From JANLSE01 sp038214135 (GTDB lineage Bacteria > Chloroflexota > Chloroflexia > Chloroflexales > Roseiflexaceae), in assembly GCA_038214135.1 (NCBI GenBank), contig JBBQSD010000003.1, positions 1-64,000 of the forward strand: a stretch of 64,000 nt of DNA, in the 5' to 3' direction. Both the position numbers and the translations under genes were made by a program. Shown piece after piece: positions 33,066-40,741 of the stretch. The first letter of the stretch is position 1. Each line of letters opens with the position of its first letter. The notes below the pieces were generated by a model, which saw only the letters and a list, made by a program, of their open reading frames with translations, made no database searches and was not told where the DNA came from.

Positions 33066-34019
33066 TTATACACCTGGTACTGCAACCGACCGAGCAATCG
33101 TATTGACGACTTCATCGGCGGCGCGGCGCTGCATCCATAGATCTGGAACCATCACCAGCCGATGAATCAGCGCAGGGTTCAGGAAGCGCTTGACATCATC
33201 CGGAAGCACAAAGTCGCGCCCTTCCAAGGCTGCCTGTGCGCGGGCCAGCTTGAGCAGAGCCAGCGATCCACGCGGACTCGAACCAACCGCCACACGGGCA
33301 TCCTGGCGGGTTGCTCGTACCAACGCAACGATATAGCTCTCGATCTCCGAACTGACAAACACATCCTCAACCGCATCACGCATGGCCATAATCTCATCGG
33401 CGCTGGTGATCTTGTGTAGTTGCAGATCATCGCTGCGCCGCTGGCGACGGCGACGCAGGATTTCGGTTTCTTCCTCGGCGCTCGGGTAGCCAACCGAAAG
33501 CTTCATTAGGAAACGATCCAGTTGCGCCTCTGGCAGCGGAAACGTACCCTCATACTCAATCGGGTTCTGTGTGGCCAGCACAATGAACGGCGCTGGCAGC
33601 AGCATCGAATCGCCCTCAAGTGTCACCTGATGCTCTTGCATGGCTTCTAACAGCGCCGATTGGGTCTTTGGTGAGGCACGATTGATCTCATCGGCCAGCA
33701 CAATATTGGCAAAAATTGGCCCACGCCGCAGTTCAAACTGGCCGGATGCTCGGTCGAACATATAACTGCCGGTAATATCGCCAGGCAAGAGATCGGGAGT
33801 AAACTGGATACGCCGAAACTCAAGCCCGAATGCTGTCGCAAAACTGGAAGCAACCAGCGTCTTCGCCAGGCCAGGGTAATCTTCGAGCAACACATGGCCG
33901 CCAGCCAACGCCGCCACCATAATCTGCTCAAGCAATGCCCGCTTCCCGACAATAGCTTGCTCAACTTCATGAATAACATGGCTACTGATCGCCGCAACAT
34001 CCGCTATGTTCAACGCCAT
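33066..34019 (-). CDS. MoxR-family AAA+ ATPase
   Basis: A 317-residue AAA+ protein. Walker A is LLEDYPGLAKTLVASSFATA, Walker B IVLADEINRASPKTQSALLE, sensor 1 FIVLATQNPIEYEGTFPLPE and the arginine-rich LDRFLMKLSVGYPS; the lid ends with SLALLKLARAQAALEGRDFV. GGAGAG lies five bases before the ATG at 34019; the eight-residue extension is a different start without a site. MoxR proteins remodel partner proteins holding von Willebrand-like domains, here DUF58 directly downstream. The PIG-L gene upstream (47 bp) may share the transcript. Confidence 0.93.
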   Translation of the reverse strand: MALNIADVAAISSHVIHEVEQAIVGKRALLEQIMVAALAGGHVLLEDYPGLAKTLVASSFATAFGLEFRRIQFTPDLLPGDITGSYMFDRASGQFELRRGPIFANIVLADEINRASPKTQSALLEAMQEHQVTLEGDSMLLPAPFIVLATQNPIEYEGTFPLPEAQLDRFLMKLSVGYPSAEEETEILRRRRQRRSDDLQLHKITSADEIMAMRDAVEDVFVSSEIESYIVALVRATRQDARVAVGSSPRGSLALLKLARAQAALEGRDFVLPDDVKRFLNPALIHRLVMVPDLWMQRRAADEVVNTIARSVAVPGV

Positions 34020-34066
34020 ATATTCTCTCCGCAACCGCGCCATTCTCTGCCGCAGCAGCGTTTATA

Positions 34067-34894
34067 TTACGAGAAAAACGGAAACAGCCTATTGACATTC
34101 TCAGGCGTTAGCCGCGCACCATACTCACAGCCCTCGAATGCTTCGGCATACTGTACCTGAGCGCCACGTTCTGGGCCATACTGCTTGATCAACAGATTCC
34201 GATGGCGTTCGGCATCGCGCTGGAGGTGTTTTCCAAAGCGCTGGCGCAGCCACTCCCGCCGTTCACTTGCGCCTGCTGGCACCTCGTTCAGATAGCGGCC
34301 ATTATAGGGTAGCCATTCATAGAACTGCGACACATGGGCGTGTAGTGCATCGATCTTCTGCTCAACCACATCATCGATTGGTACGATTACATCGGGCGAA
34401 AATGGGTATGGCTTCTGAAAACCATCGCTGACATACACAATCACGGGATCAACCGATAGATGGTTATGGAAGGCAACCACATTTGGTACAGTTACCATAT
34501 AGGCAGCATCCTGAATCAGCTGCGCGGTATAGCGGTGATCCGGGTGATAATCATTCGGTCGCGGCGACATCACAAGATCTGGGCGGATTTCACGAATGAT
34601 TCCAATGATCTCACGCCGCCGTTCGAGCGTCGGCAGCAACTCACCATCATGATTATCGAGCACCCGATACTCGACCCCAAGTGCCATTGCGGCAGCCTGG
34701 GTCTCCGCATAGCGGCGGCGAGCCAATGCGGCACCAGCCAATTCCTGATGCCCAGCATCACCATTTGTCACCGAGACAAACGTGACTGCATGGCCCAGGC
34801 GGCTATACAACGCTGCCGTTCCTCCCGCCGTGATATCGCAATCATCCGGATGGGCACCAAAAACGAGTACGCGCAATCGTTCTTCGCTCATCAT
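34067..34894 (-). CDS. PIG-L/LmbE-family deacetylase
   Basis: A 275-residue zinc hydrolase. VLVFGAHPDDCDITAGGTAA is the diagnostic PHPDD-type metal site, with the third ligand in SPRPNDYHPDHRYTAQLIQD. Family members deacetylate GlcNAc-containing substrates such as mycothiol or bacillithiol precursors, GlcNAc-PI or diacetylchitobiose. No thiol-synthesis partner is nearby, so the substrate is open. AAGGAG lies eight bases before the ATG at 34894. It is the first gene of a probable operon with MoxR and DUF58. Confidence 0.9.
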   Translation of the reverse strand: MMSEERLRVLVFGAHPDDCDITAGGTAALYSRLGHAVTFVSVTNGDAGHQELAGAALARRRYAETQAAAMALGVEYRVLDNHDGELLPTLERRREIIGIIREIRPDLVMSPRPNDYHPDHRYTAQLIQDAAYMVTVPNVVAFHNHLSVDPVIVYVSDGFQKPYPFSPDVIVPIDDVVEQKIDALHAHVSQFYEWLPYNGRYLNEVPAGASERREWLRQRFGKHLQRDAERHRNLLIKQYGPERGAQVQYAEAFEGCEYGARLTPENVNRLFPFFS

Positions 34895-35060
34895 CGAGAC
34901 GCTCCTTACCATATATTATTGTATAGATCGGTGTCGTTTGCCATTGTACCATCGCCTGCCATTTTCTGTGTATACCCTGCTGATACTCATCAGAGGTAAG
35001 GCCGAACCCTGGCGAACAACATGGTTGTATGCGCCTATCCATTCAAGCAGCACCGTTTAT

Positions 35061-35095
35061 CAATCTGCGAAATCTGCGAAATCTGCGGATAATTT
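35061..35095. repeat. Nonamer tandem repeat AATCTGCGA
   Basis: CAATCTGCGAAATCTGCGAA and a third AATCTGCGG form three direct 9-bp units between the divergent PIG-L and membrane-protein genes, about 45 bp before the TTG start. Too short to assign a role; a regulator site or slippage product are both possible. Confidence 0.5.
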
Positions 35096-35132
35096 CCAGC
35101 CCCTACTACGAAGAGTATGAAGGAGAAACCCA

Positions 35133-35969
35133 TTGACCACGACCGAACAAACATCACGGCCATTGCACCCCTGGATGCGAGGTATGCTCTACCTTGCTGG
35201 AATATTGGTATTTATTACTGGTGTGCAGTTGTTCATTCTGACGGAGCAAACCGATCACTTCTTCGCCTGGACGATTAAGCCATCCCTCACAGCAGCCACC
35301 CTTGGCGCTGCCTATTGGGCCAGTTGCCTGCTCGAAATTGCCGCAGCCCGCAAACGCCTGTGGGTTCACGCCCGCATCTCCATCCCGACTGTGCTGATCT
35401 TCACAGCGCTCACGTTCGTTGTGACAATGATTCATCTGGATCGCTTCCATTTTGCCAGCCCTGATCCAATCGCCCGTATTGCAGCCTGGGCATGGCTACT
35501 CGTCTATGCGATTGTGCCACTCTTGCTCAGCATCCTCTGGATCATTCAATCGCGGGTGCCTGGAAGCGATCAAGCACGCCATTTTACACCAGGCCGGTTG
35601 GTTGCCAGTTGCCTCCTCCTCGTTGGACTCGTTCTGATCCCGGTTGGCGTCGTTTTGTTGATCCGGCCGGATCTGATTATTCCGGCTTGGCCGTGGATGC
35701 TGACCCCACTGGCAGCCAGGGCGATTGGCGCATGGGCGCTAGCACTCGGTATCGCTATGGCCCACGCACTCTGGGAGAACGACTGGATGCGGATTCAGAC
35801 GGCAACACTCAGCCTGGCGGCCTTTGGTGGGCTGGAACTCATCGCCCTGGCCCGCTATCCAGGTGATGTCAACTGGGCATTGCCACAATCGATCTTCTAT
35901 GTAGGGTTTATGCTCTGCCTGTTCATCTGTGGAATGGTGAGTATTCCGCTTGCTCGACGCAAACCTTGA
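35133..35969 (+). CDS. Polytopic membrane protein (278 aa)
   Basis: Eight hydrophobic helices spread over the whole length, from GMLYLAGILVFITGVQLFIL to SIFYVGFMLCLFICGMVSIP. The start is TTG at 35133 preceded by AAGGAG eight bases upstream; no ATG nearby has a comparable site. A pseudo-repeat is visible: both halves contain an AAxxLGAxYWA / AARAIGAWALALG-type helix. I recognise no family or catalytic motif. It is isolated between PIG-L (divergent) and the hydrogenase locus. Confidence 0.78.
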   Translation: MTTTEQTSRPLHPWMRGMLYLAGILVFITGVQLFILTEQTDHFFAWTIKPSLTAATLGAAYWASCLLEIAAARKRLWVHARISIPTVLIFTALTFVVTMIHLDRFHFASPDPIARIAAWAWLLVYAIVPLLLSILWIIQSRVPGSDQARHFTPGRLVASCLLLVGLVLIPVGVVLLIRPDLIIPAWPWMLTPLAARAIGAWALALGIAMAHALWENDWMRIQTATLSLAAFGGLELIALARYPGDVNWALPQSIFYVGFMLCLFICGMVSIPLARRKP

Positions 35970-36038
35970 TTGATGAGTGATCGCACACAGCACTTGACAT
36001 CGCATTATCATGTATGAACCATGGAGCGGAGGTTAGGT

Positions 36039-36227
36039 ATGCCAACAAATAAATACCACATCACAACAAACTGGCAATTCCGGGTGGTTGAGATCCGGCC
36101 AGATGGCTTCGCCCTTGAGGCAATCGGCAATTTCGTTGGACGCAACAGCAATTCGATGTGGAACGGATTTCATATACTATTGCTGCTGCGCCCCTACATT
36201 ATTCATGACTCGTTAACCCTACGTTAG
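36039..36227 (+). CDS. Uncertain small ORF (62 aa)
   Basis: An ATG at 36039 follows GGAGG by six bases and opens 62 codons. The product begins polar (MPTNKYHITTNWQFRVVEIR), has a DGFALEAIGNFVGR stretch and then one hydrophobic patch (GFHILLLLRPYIIHD). The ribosome site is good, but composition after residue 35 is less convincing and no homolog is recognised. It could be a small peptide gene or the 5' remnant of a longer one. It fills the otherwise empty 326-bp gap before the flavoprotein gene. Confidence 0.35.
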   Translation: MPTNKYHITTNWQFRVVEIRPDGFALEAIGNFVGRNSNSMWNGFHILLLLRPYIIHDSLTLR

Positions 36228-36259
36228 CAGCTCTTCCCTCAATCAAATTTCATGATCGC

Positions 36260-36265
36260 TATAAT
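36260..36265 (+). promoter_or_regulatory. TATAAT -10 box at the head of the hydrogenase locus
   Basis: A perfect TATAAT 31 bp before the flavoprotein ATG (36296), which itself has AAGGAG. The -35 region is poor, so an activator may be needed. This is the best visible promoter for the flavoprotein and perhaps hoxE onward. Confidence 0.45.
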
Positions 36266-36295
36266 CTGCGTGTAGTATCAGCAAAGGAGCGGGAT

Positions 36296-37225
36296 ATGTA
36301 CGACCTGATTATTATCGGCGGAGGCGCAGCAGCGCTTTCCGCCGCCACGTATGCACTCGGCAAACGGCTTGAGGTACGCATTATCTACCAAAATCTTGGT
36401 GGGAAATCTGGCTGGCGACAGAACCTGACTGGGCAAGAAGGGGCCGAGCAACTTCCTGCCTCGGATGCAGTACGCAGCCTGGAGCGCTATATTAGCATGC
36501 AGGCCGGCGTCACCCTCCACGATGGCGTCACCAAAGTCACTCGCTATGGCGATGGCTTTCAGATCGAAACCTTTCGCAATGGAACACTTGAGGCACACGC
36601 TCTGATTATTGCAACCGGCGCTGGCCCAGTTCGGTTGGATGTGCCCGGCGCAGAAGAACTGCTTGGCCAGGGGCTTGGCTATTCGGTGACAACCCATTCG
36701 CACCTGCTTGAGGGCAAAACCAGTGCTGTGATTGGTAGCACAACACGGGCGCTACGCGGCGCTGCAGAACTCTCACGCACTGCCGCAAAGGTCTATCTGA
36801 TCATTCCAAATGAAACCAACATGGTTGCACCCATGATCAACTCGCTTCAGCAGCGGCCAAATGTAGAAGTCCTGGTTGGCTACAACGTCCAGGAAGTCGT
36901 TGGACCAATGAACGTTGAAGAGCTTGTGATTAGCCATGCTGGCAAAACTCGGCGCCTGGCTGTCGATGCAGCCTTCGTCGATCTGGGGCTCATCCCACAT
37001 AGTGAAATCGTTAAAGGCCTGGTTCAGACCGATGACCAAGGCTTTATTGTGATCGATGGCCACAACCGCACCACACTCCCCGGCTTATTTGCTGCTGGTG
37101 ATGTAACCACCGCTTTTGGCGAACAGGCCCTGATCGCAGCTGGCGATGGCGCACGAGCGGCGCTCAGCGCCTACGATTATCTGTTGGCCCGCGCGCCGCA
37201 GCTTGAAGCTGAGGGTGCCGACTAA
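36296..37225 (+). CDS. Thioredoxin-reductase-like flavoprotein without redox cysteines
   Basis: A 309-residue FAD/NAD(P) protein. MYDLIIIGGGAAALSAATYA is the FAD-binding GxGxxA fold, ALIIATGAGPVRLDVPGAEE the second FAD contact, and LPGLFAAGDVTTAFGEQALI the C-terminal FAD motif. The position of the CxxC pair reads YSVTTHSH, so disulfide reduction is not possible. The NAD(P) motif is changed to VIGSTTRALRGAAEL. It begins at an AAGGAG site and precedes hoxE by 115 bp on the same strand. It may be an electron-transfer flavoprotein tied to the hydrogenase or a ferredoxin/thiol-independent reductase; sequence does not tell. Confidence 0.85.
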   Translation: MYDLIIIGGGAAALSAATYALGKRLEVRIIYQNLGGKSGWRQNLTGQEGAEQLPASDAVRSLERYISMQAGVTLHDGVTKVTRYGDGFQIETFRNGTLEAHALIIATGAGPVRLDVPGAEELLGQGLGYSVTTHSHLLEGKTSAVIGSTTRALRGAAELSRTAAKVYLIIPNETNMVAPMINSLQQRPNVEVLVGYNVQEVVGPMNVEELVISHAGKTRRLAVDAAFVDLGLIPHSEIVKGLVQTDDQGFIVIDGHNRTTLPGLFAAGDVTTAFGEQALIAAGDGARAALSAYDYLLARAPQLEAEGAD

Positions 37226-37229
37226 TCGC

Positions 37230-37323
37230 GAGAACAAGCACGCATCAGGCGTTTGTTCTTTTGTTCAGTTGAACCAGAACAAGCGAGCAAGTGAGCCACA
37301 TTGCTCAGGTTCACTTGTTCTGG
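37230..37323. repeat. GAACAAG hairpin pair (family D), copy 1
   Basis: GAACAAGCACGCATCAGGCG is followed by TTTGTTCTTTTGTTC, and then CCAGAACAAG (37273-37282) is inverted as CTTGTTCTGG (37314-37323) around GCGAGCAAGTGAGCC heptads. It lies between the flavoprotein and hoxE. Related units occur at 40588-40624 and 42947-42991, all within this locus. Confidence 0.75.
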
Positions 37324-37340
37324 CTACAAGGAAGATGTGT

Positions 37341-37883
37341 ATGCCCGCTGTCACCAAAAAAGAGGACGGATCGGCAACAGCCACAAAGCCAGGCACGCAT
37401 CCAAGTGGTGATAACCGCTTCAAGATTCTGGAAGCCACCATGAAGCGCCATCAGTATCAGCCCGATGCGCTGATCGAGGTACTCCATAAGGGCCAGGAAT
37501 TGTTTGGGTACCTGGCCCCCGATCTGCTTACCTACATCGCTACCCGATTGAACATCCCACCCAGCCGCGTCTATGGGGTTGCCACCTTCTACCATGCATT
37601 CTCGCTCACCGCGCTTGGCACACATATCTGTACCGTATGCCTTGGCACTGCATGTTATGTGCGCGGCTCAGCCACATTGTTAGCCGAAGTCGAACAACGC
37701 ACGGGCGTGAAGGCCGGAACAACCAGCGCCGATGGCAATCTCTCCGTGCTGACGGCCCGCTGCCTGGGGGCCTGCGGAATAGCCCCAGCCCTGGTATTCG
37801 ATGGGGCTGTTGCTGGCCATCAGACGATAGAAAGCACCGTTGAGCGGCTTCTTGCGCTACTAGGCGAGACGGTATCTTCGTAA
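37341..37883 (+). CDS. hoxE: Bidirectional NAD hydrogenase diaphorase subunit HoxE
   Basis: A 180-residue NuoE-like thioredoxin-fold protein with one [2Fe-2S] cluster. The ligands are the CLGTAC pair (C-x4-C) and the CLGAC pair (C-x3-C) in CTVCLGTACYVRG and ARCLGACGIAPAL. LAPDLLTYIATRLNIPPSRV and GVATFYHAFSL are the standard NuoE helices. The ATG at 37341 follows GGAAG by six bases; an ATG two codons earlier is equally possible. The N-terminal 25 residues (KKEDGSATATKPGTHPSGDN) are an extra polar tail. HoxE bridges the diaphorase to other electron carriers. Confidence 0.94.
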   Translation: MPAVTKKEDGSATATKPGTHPSGDNRFKILEATMKRHQYQPDALIEVLHKGQELFGYLAPDLLTYIATRLNIPPSRVYGVATFYHAFSLTALGTHICTVCLGTACYVRGSATLLAEVEQRTGVKAGTTSADGNLSVLTARCLGACGIAPALVFDGAVAGHQTIESTVERLLALLGETVSS

Positions 37884-37885
37884 GT

Positions 37886-38119
37886 CGTCAGGAGTTAGGA
37901 GTCAGAAGTCAGGAGCTGTGCTACAAACGTTGCTTCTCGGCATTCTGATTCGTACATGCTTAGAGATTTTAACGTAGCGTTTTGCGCTGGCCAACACGAA
38001 AGGCAATCGGACGAAGGCCATCAGGTGCGGTTTTAGCCGCCCGCCGTTCGTCGAGTAGCATATACAACTCTGGCAGAATCACGTTATTCTGAATTCCGAC
38101 TCCTGACTCCTGAATACTA
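37886..38119. repeat. Inverted GACTCCT-heptad element (family B) enclosing a coding-like remnant
   Basis: The left arm GTCAGGAGTTAGGAGTCAGA (with AGTCAGGAG) and the right arm CCGACTCCTGACTCCTGAAT are in inverted orientation about 180 bp apart between hoxE and hoxF. The interior is not oligomeric and holds an open frame on the minus strand (37969-38082). Arms belong to the same heptad family as the array at 17876-18139. Confidence 0.7.
37969..38082 (-). pseudogene. Coding-like remnant inside the hoxE-hoxF repeat element
   Basis: From GTG 38082 to TAA 37969 the minus strand reads VILPELYMLLDERRAAKTAP and DGLRPIAFRVGQRKTLR, 37 codons with the protein-like composition of neighbouring genes and codon bias toward GCC/CTG. 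The frame is open a few codons further upstream. There is no ribosome site. It reads like the C-terminal end of a larger protein I cannot name, stranded between heptad arms. Chance is possible at this length. Confidence 0.3.
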
Positions 38120-38136
38120 TAAGAAGGTCATCCATC

Positions 38137-39723
38137 ATGGAACGATCAGAGTTAATCGAGCTTGGCGAGAAGACCAGTGCTGCACGCAAGGCAATCCATA
38201 TTCAGTGTTGCACCTCCAGCGGGTGTCAATCAGCGCTATCGCTTGAGGTCAAGCGGCAACTCGAAGAAGCAGTTACTGCTGCCAATCTTGGCGAGCAGGT
38301 TGAGATCCGCAGTGTTGGCTGCATGGGCTTCTGCGGCCAAGGGCCGATGGTATCGGTTCTGCCGGATGGGCTACTCTACGAACATGTCACGCCCGAACAG
38401 GCACCATCGATCATTGCAGCATTACAGGGTGGCCAGGCAACTGCCGAATTGGGCGATCATAATCATCCCTTCTTTACTGGCCAACACCGCATTGTTCTTG
38501 AGAATATTGGCACCATCGATCCCGAACGGATTGAGGATTATATCGCGGTTGGCGGCTACCTGACCCTCGAACATGTTCTGCACGAAATGACTCCAGCCGA
38601 TGTCATTGATACCATAACCCGCAGTGGATTGCGGGGTCGTGGTGGGGCTGGTTACCCAACTGGCCTGAAATGGGCGACGGTTGCGAAGAATGTTGGTGAA
38701 CATAAGTATGTCGTCTGCAATGGCGATGAGGGCGATCCCGGTGCGTTTATGGATCGGAGCGTCCTCGAAAGCGATCCACATCGCGTGATTGAGGGCATGG
38801 CGATTGCGGCCTATGCCGTTGGAGCCGATCAGGGTTTTTTGTATGTCCGCGCCGAATATCCGTTAGCCATTTCGCGCTTGCAGAAGGCCATCCAGCAGGC
38901 CCGCAAGTATGGGCTGCTTGGCACACAGATCTTTGATACCAGCTTCAACTTTCGCATTGATATCCGCATCGGTGCAGGCGCATTTGTCTGTGGGGAAGAA
39001 ACAGCGCTGATCGCCTCAATCGAAGGCAATCGTGGCCAACCACGCCCGCGCCCACCCTACCCTGCCGAACATGGGCTGTGGGGCTTCCCAACGCTGATCA
39101 ACAATGTTGAAACGTTGGCTAATATCGTTCCGATTGTGCGCGATGGCCCAGAGCAATTTGCTGCTATTGGCACCGAAAACAGCAAGGGCACCAAAGTATT
39201 CGCACTCACCGGCAAAATCTGCAATACCGGCCTACTCGAAGTACCAATGGGCACAACCATACGCGCAATTGTTCAGAACATGGGCGGCGGTGCCCCAGAT
39301 GGCAAAGCCGTCAAGGCCGTCCAGACGGGCGGACCATCGGGTGGATGCATCCCCGCAGAACTATTCGACACGCCAGTCGATTACGACTCGCTCAATCGGG
39401 TTGGGTCGATCATGGGTTCCGGTGGCATGGTCGTCATGGACGAGACGACCAGTATGGTTCAGATCGCCCGTTTCTACATGGAATTCTGCATGGACGAATC
39501 GTGTGGCAAGTGTGTTCCCTGTCGCGTCGGGACAGTGCAGATGTTCCGTTTACTCAACAAAATCTGCGATGGCAAGGCAACCCAGAACGATATTGTACTG
39601 CTCCAGGAGCTGTGTGAAATGGTTCGCAGCACCAGCTTGTGCGGGCTTGGCCAATCGGCACCCAACCCCGTGTTGAGTACTCTGCGTTACTTCCGGCCAG
39701 AATACGAGGTTCTGTTGCAGTAA
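38137..39723 (+). CDS. hoxF: Bidirectional NAD hydrogenase diaphorase subunit HoxF
   Basis: A 528-residue NuoF-like subunit. Residues 1-115 are a thioredoxin-fold [2Fe-2S] domain (CCTSSGCQSA and SVGCMGFCGQGPMV). FMN and NADH bind at SGLRGRGGAGYPTGLKWATV and GAFVCGEETALIASIEGNRG; an SLBB-type segment follows, and a [4Fe-4S] cluster uses ESCGKCVPCRVGT plus STSLCGLGQ. It oxidises NADH or reduces NAD and passes electrons to HoxU. AGAAGG lies upstream at a slightly long spacing. Length and motif order are those of full HoxF, with no erosion. Confidence 0.96.
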   Translation: MERSELIELGEKTSAARKAIHIQCCTSSGCQSALSLEVKRQLEEAVTAANLGEQVEIRSVGCMGFCGQGPMVSVLPDGLLYEHVTPEQAPSIIAALQGGQATAELGDHNHPFFTGQHRIVLENIGTIDPERIEDYIAVGGYLTLEHVLHEMTPADVIDTITRSGLRGRGGAGYPTGLKWATVAKNVGEHKYVVCNGDEGDPGAFMDRSVLESDPHRVIEGMAIAAYAVGADQGFLYVRAEYPLAISRLQKAIQQARKYGLLGTQIFDTSFNFRIDIRIGAGAFVCGEETALIASIEGNRGQPRPRPPYPAEHGLWGFPTLINNVETLANIVPIVRDGPEQFAAIGTENSKGTKVFALTGKICNTGLLEVPMGTTIRAIVQNMGGGAPDGKAVKAVQTGGPSGGCIPAELFDTPVDYDSLNRVGSIMGSGGMVVMDETTSMVQIARFYMEFCMDESCGKCVPCRVGTVQMFRLLNKICDGKATQNDIVLLQELCEMVRSTSLCGLGQSAPNPVLSTLRYFRPEYEVLLQ

Positions 39724-39724
39724 G

Positions 39725-39850
39725 CATTCAGCTCTCAGCTCTCAGCTCTCAGCTTTCACATACATGGATGCTTGGACAATCAACAGACGTTGCAGGAACA
39801 CCATCGACATTCATCGACCACGAAAGGCTGACGGCTGACGGCTGTTAGCT
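39725..39850. repeat. Inverted TCAGC-heptad element (family C), copy 3
   Basis: Four TCAGCTC/TCAGCTT heptads, a core with AATCAACAGACGTTGCAGGA and CGACATTCATCGACC, then GGCTGACGGCTGACGGCTG. Core and arm order match the copy at 15363-15476. It fills the hoxF-hoxU gap. Confidence 0.8.
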
Positions 39851-39869
39851 AAAAAGTAAGGTACCGATA

Positions 39870-40580
39870 ATGGCAGTTAAAACACTCACAATCAATGGCA
39901 AGGAAATCAGCGCTCGCGAGGACGAAACGATCCTCGAAGCGGCTCGCGCAGCTGGTGAGGTCATCCCAACACTTTGTCATCTGGAGGGATTGGGCGATGT
40001 CGGTGCATGCCGCATGTGCCTAGTCGAAGTCTCCGGAGTTGGGCGACCAGGACTCAAGGCTGCGTGTGTAACCCAGGTTGCCGAAGGCATGCAGATCCAG
40101 ACCGATAGCGAGCGTCTGCGGCAATACCGCCGGATGACAATCGAACTCCTGTTTTCCGAGCGCAATCACGTCTGTGCCGTGTGTGTCGCCAATGGCCATT
40201 GTGAACTCCAGGACATGGCAATTGCTGTTGGGATGGATCATGTGCGCTTCGATTACCTGTACCCATCCTGCAATGTGGATATTAGCCATGCCCGCTATGG
40301 GATCGATCATAATCGTTGCATCCTGTGTACCCGTTGCGTGCGCGCCTGCGATGAAATCGAGGGAGCACACACCTGGGATATTGCAGGGCGTGGTGTCGAT
40401 TCACGCCTGATCACCGATCTGAACGTTCCATGGGGCCAGGCGACCACCTGTACCAGTTGTGGCAAATGCGTAGCAGCCTGCCCAACCGGCGCAATCTTCC
40501 GCCAGGGAGCGACGGTTGCCGAGATGCAGCGCGATAGTAGCGTGATCATTCGGTTGGTCAATACCCGCAGCCATCGATAA
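39870..40580 (+). CDS. hoxU: Bidirectional NAD hydrogenase diaphorase subunit HoxU
   Basis: A 236-residue NuoG-N-like iron-sulfur protein. The [2Fe-2S] ferredoxin domain has CHLEGLGDVGACRMCLVEV with a later AACVTQ cysteine. NVCAVC-type ligands lie in NHVCAVCVANGHCELQ (His/Cys [4Fe-4S]), and two further [4Fe-4S] clusters use CILCTRCVRAC and CTSCGKCVAACPTG. It wires HoxF to the hydrogenase module HoxYH. AAGG lies nine bases before the ATG. It is separated from hoxF by a heptad element and from hoxY by a perfect hairpin. Confidence 0.96.
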   Translation: MAVKTLTINGKEISAREDETILEAARAAGEVIPTLCHLEGLGDVGACRMCLVEVSGVGRPGLKAACVTQVAEGMQIQTDSERLRQYRRMTIELLFSERNHVCAVCVANGHCELQDMAIAVGMDHVRFDYLYPSCNVDISHARYGIDHNRCILCTRCVRACDEIEGAHTWDIAGRGVDSRLITDLNVPWGQATTCTSCGKCVAACPTGAIFRQGATVAEMQRDSSVIIRLVNTRSHR

Positions 40581-40587
40581 GAAATGC

Positions 40588-40624
40588 TGAACAAGCGAAC
40601 ATCAGACACTTGTTCGCTTGTTCA
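40588..40624 (+). repeat. Perfect GAACAAG hairpin (family D), copy 2, hoxU-hoxY
   Basis: TGAACAAGCGAACA (40588-40601) and TGTTCGCTTGTTCA (40611-40624) pair fully around a 9-base loop, followed by TGTTTT. It starts 8 bp after the hoxU stop and could attenuate transcription between the diaphorase and hydrogenase halves of the operon. GACTCCTGACTCCTGACTTC heptads (family B) follow at about 40698-40717. Confidence 0.8.
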
Positions 40625-40741
40625 TGTTTTAGAGGAAGGAGCAGAATCGTTGAGCTTTATTGATAAACACCAGCGTTCGCTATGCGCCAGCCATTCTGAC
40701 TCCTGACTCCTGACTTCTGATTACTGCTCTAAGGAGCGCCC

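Noticed and set aside
36296..37225. Annotation as thioredoxin reductase
   Set aside because: The CxxC active site is absent and the NAD(P) motif is altered, so it cannot reduce thioredoxin in the usual way.
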